Positions 63,040 to 64,000 of a DNA stretch of 64,000 nucleotides are shown one piece after another. The notes beneath the pieces are model-generated. The model saw nothing but the letters and a program-made list of their open reading frames with translations, was not told where the DNA came from and searched no databases. The DNA comes from Rachicladosporium sp. CCFEE 5018. Lineage: Eukaryota; Ascomycota; Dothideomycetes; Cladosporiales; Cladosporiaceae. A program made the translations under genes and the position numbers. Positions within the stretch are counted from its first letter, which is position 1, and the number at the start of each line of letters is the position of its first letter. The stretch lies in NCBI GenBank assembly GCA_002077045.2, contig KZ111189.1, positions 64,389 to 128,388 of the forward strand, in the 5' to 3' direction.

Positions 63040-64000
63040 TCACTCTTTTCGATTTCGCTCACGCGACCTATCGCGACTGCGATGGTCATGTCGCCTGCGC
63101 TCTCCACTACGGTCAGTCATAGCATCCAGACTGAAACCCTTTAGCTCGCCAACATCGTCACGTCGGTGATGTTCGTGCTTCCTCCGCCGCCTGCGCCGTT
63201 CATCCTCAGCAGTCTTGAGCGCCTGTAGCTCCTTCTGACGTTGCAGTTCCCAAACTTCCTTGTCTTTCGTGCTCTGCTTCAGCTGGCGTTGAGCCTGCTG
63301 CATCGCAGCGAAGGGATCATTGCTGACGACGCGATTCTGCTCACGCTCTTTGCGCCGTGGATCGAGGTTGCCCCAGACATCTTTGCCTGAACTCTCCTCT
63401 GGTATCGCGCCTCGAACGTCCATCCCCGGGCCGACAGCACCAGCAGCGTACCAAGGCTTCGTCATTCCGTTCCCATATCCAGCGGCATTACTGAACTTCA
63501 TAGTCACTAGGTCCTCTTCTCTCTTCTGTTTCTTTGCTTTCTCCGCCTCCGCTTCGGTATTCTTCTCCAGTATCCGCGCAGTACGTTCGTCAGGCATAGG
63601 GACCAGCTGCAGATGCCCTGCACGATCTACCAAGGGCGCATCGCTTATCGCCCTCTCCTGCTTTGGCCCTAGAGCCTCCCTTACCTTCTCGCCCACCAGC
63701 GCATCTTCGCGCGCGAATCGGATATCGGCGTCCGTGTCGTCCTCGCCACGCAGCTTCCTTCGTTTCCTCGGCTTGCTGTCATGCTCGTGACGCCGCCTCG
63801 GCACCTCATCATCTACAACGGGTGCAAGATCGGGCACAGTCTCGCCGCGCAATATAGCTATTCTTCGCGCCGCATCCTCGTCTTGCATACGCTGCTCCGC
63901 AGCCTCTTCTCGTGCAGCTGCATCGGATTCATCACGGCGCACCTTCTCGATGGCAGCAGGGTTGTAGACATTCCAGGACTTCTTGCCCAGCAGATGAAGA
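63040..64000 (-). CDS. CIR N-terminal-domain protein (LENG1/CWC25-like), 5' end off the window
   Basis: A minus-strand frame of 320 codons is open to the right edge. It reads LHLLGKKSWNVYNPAAIEKV from the edge, then RRDESDAAAREEAAEQRMQD and RRIAILRGE. KKSW-N-V-x-N followed by VRRDE is the CIR N-terminal domain found in LENG1-like proteins and in the splicing factors CWC25 and CIR1, so only a few N-terminal residues are missing. The rest is charged and disordered, with KPRKRRKLRGED, then a conserved-looking MTKPWYAAGAVGPG segment and DPRRKEREQNRVVSNDPFAA. The C-terminus is Arg/His/Asp-rich (RRRRRKHEHHRRDD, SRDRSRERNRKE), resembling RS-like splicing-factor tails. A nuclear role in pre-mRNA splicing is likely but inferred from the domain. 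No intron is seen within the window. Confidence 0.8.
   Translation of the reverse strand, partial: LHLLGKKSWNVYNPAAIEKVRRDESDAAAREEAAEQRMQDEDAARRIAILRGETVPDLAPVVDDEVPRRRHEHDSKPRKRRKLRGEDDTDADIRFAREDALVGEKVREALGPKQERAISDAPLVDRAGHLQLVPMPDERTARILEKNTEAEAEKAKKQKREEDLVTMKFSNAAGYGNGMTKPWYAAGAVGPGMDVRGAIPEESSGKDVWGNLDPRRKEREQNRVVSNDPFAAMQQAQRQLKQSTKDKEVWELQRQKELQALKTAEDERRRRRRKHEHHRRDDVGELKGFSLDAMTDRSGERRRHDHRSRDRSRERNRKE

Overview
The window is nuclear DNA from a filamentous ascomycete. Genes are split by short introns (about 45-110 bp, mostly GT-AG with CTGAC/CTAAC-type branch points). Fungus-specific families are present: an APSES regulator (StuA), a Zn2Cys6 factor, a Mtf2-like protein, UDP-galactopyranose mutase, a cutinase-family esterase, a GH11 xylanase and a Vps62/chitin-binding protein. 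The gene set suggests Pezizomycotina, perhaps a Dothideomycete; that placement is inference. There is one 100-N scaffold gap (20868-20967). I recognised no tRNA, rRNA, CRISPR array or intact transposon.

Layout. 1-11.2 kb holds housekeeping genes: a partial F-box-like gene, trehalose-6-phosphate phosphatase (TPS2), a PYM-type Mago-binding protein, a small unknown protein, flotillin, an LSM12-like protein and a PhzF-family enzyme. 11.3-17.0 kb holds two large adjacent unknown reading frames that may be one gene broken by a stop or indel. 17.9-21.5 kb has a small candidate gene, a Zn2Cys6 regulator and a gene cut by the gap. 21.9-23.9 kb is a decayed ABC-class ATPase gene. 24-29.2 kb is a gene-poor leader region followed by stuA. 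30-45.3 kb is dense: MED4, cytochrome b561, Vps62/CBM18, a TFIIIC tau55-type subunit, a NASP/Sim3-type histone chaperone, a TPT-family transporter divergent from UDP-galactopyranose mutase, and stomatin. 46.4-52.9 kb has a cutinase-like esterase, a tandem pair of unknown paralogues (the second carrying a nonsense codon), a Mtf2-like mitochondrial protein and ornithine decarboxylase antizyme with a +1 frameshift. 53-64 kb has a divergent biotin carboxylase/carboxyltransferase pair, a secreted flavoprotein oxidase, a GH11 xylanase and a partial CIR_N-domain protein.

Genes that probably work together: the mutase with the adjacent transporter (galactofuranose for wall glycans), and the two acyl-CoA carboxylase subunits (one holoenzyme from a shared promoter). 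The esterase, xylanase and flavoprotein oxidase look like separate secreted enzymes for plant-type substrates. Three recognisable reading frames contain in-frame stops (14028, 23240 and 49820), so gene decay, or local sequence error, is a recurring theme. Exon coordinates were derived by eye from splice motifs, frame continuity and family resemblance.
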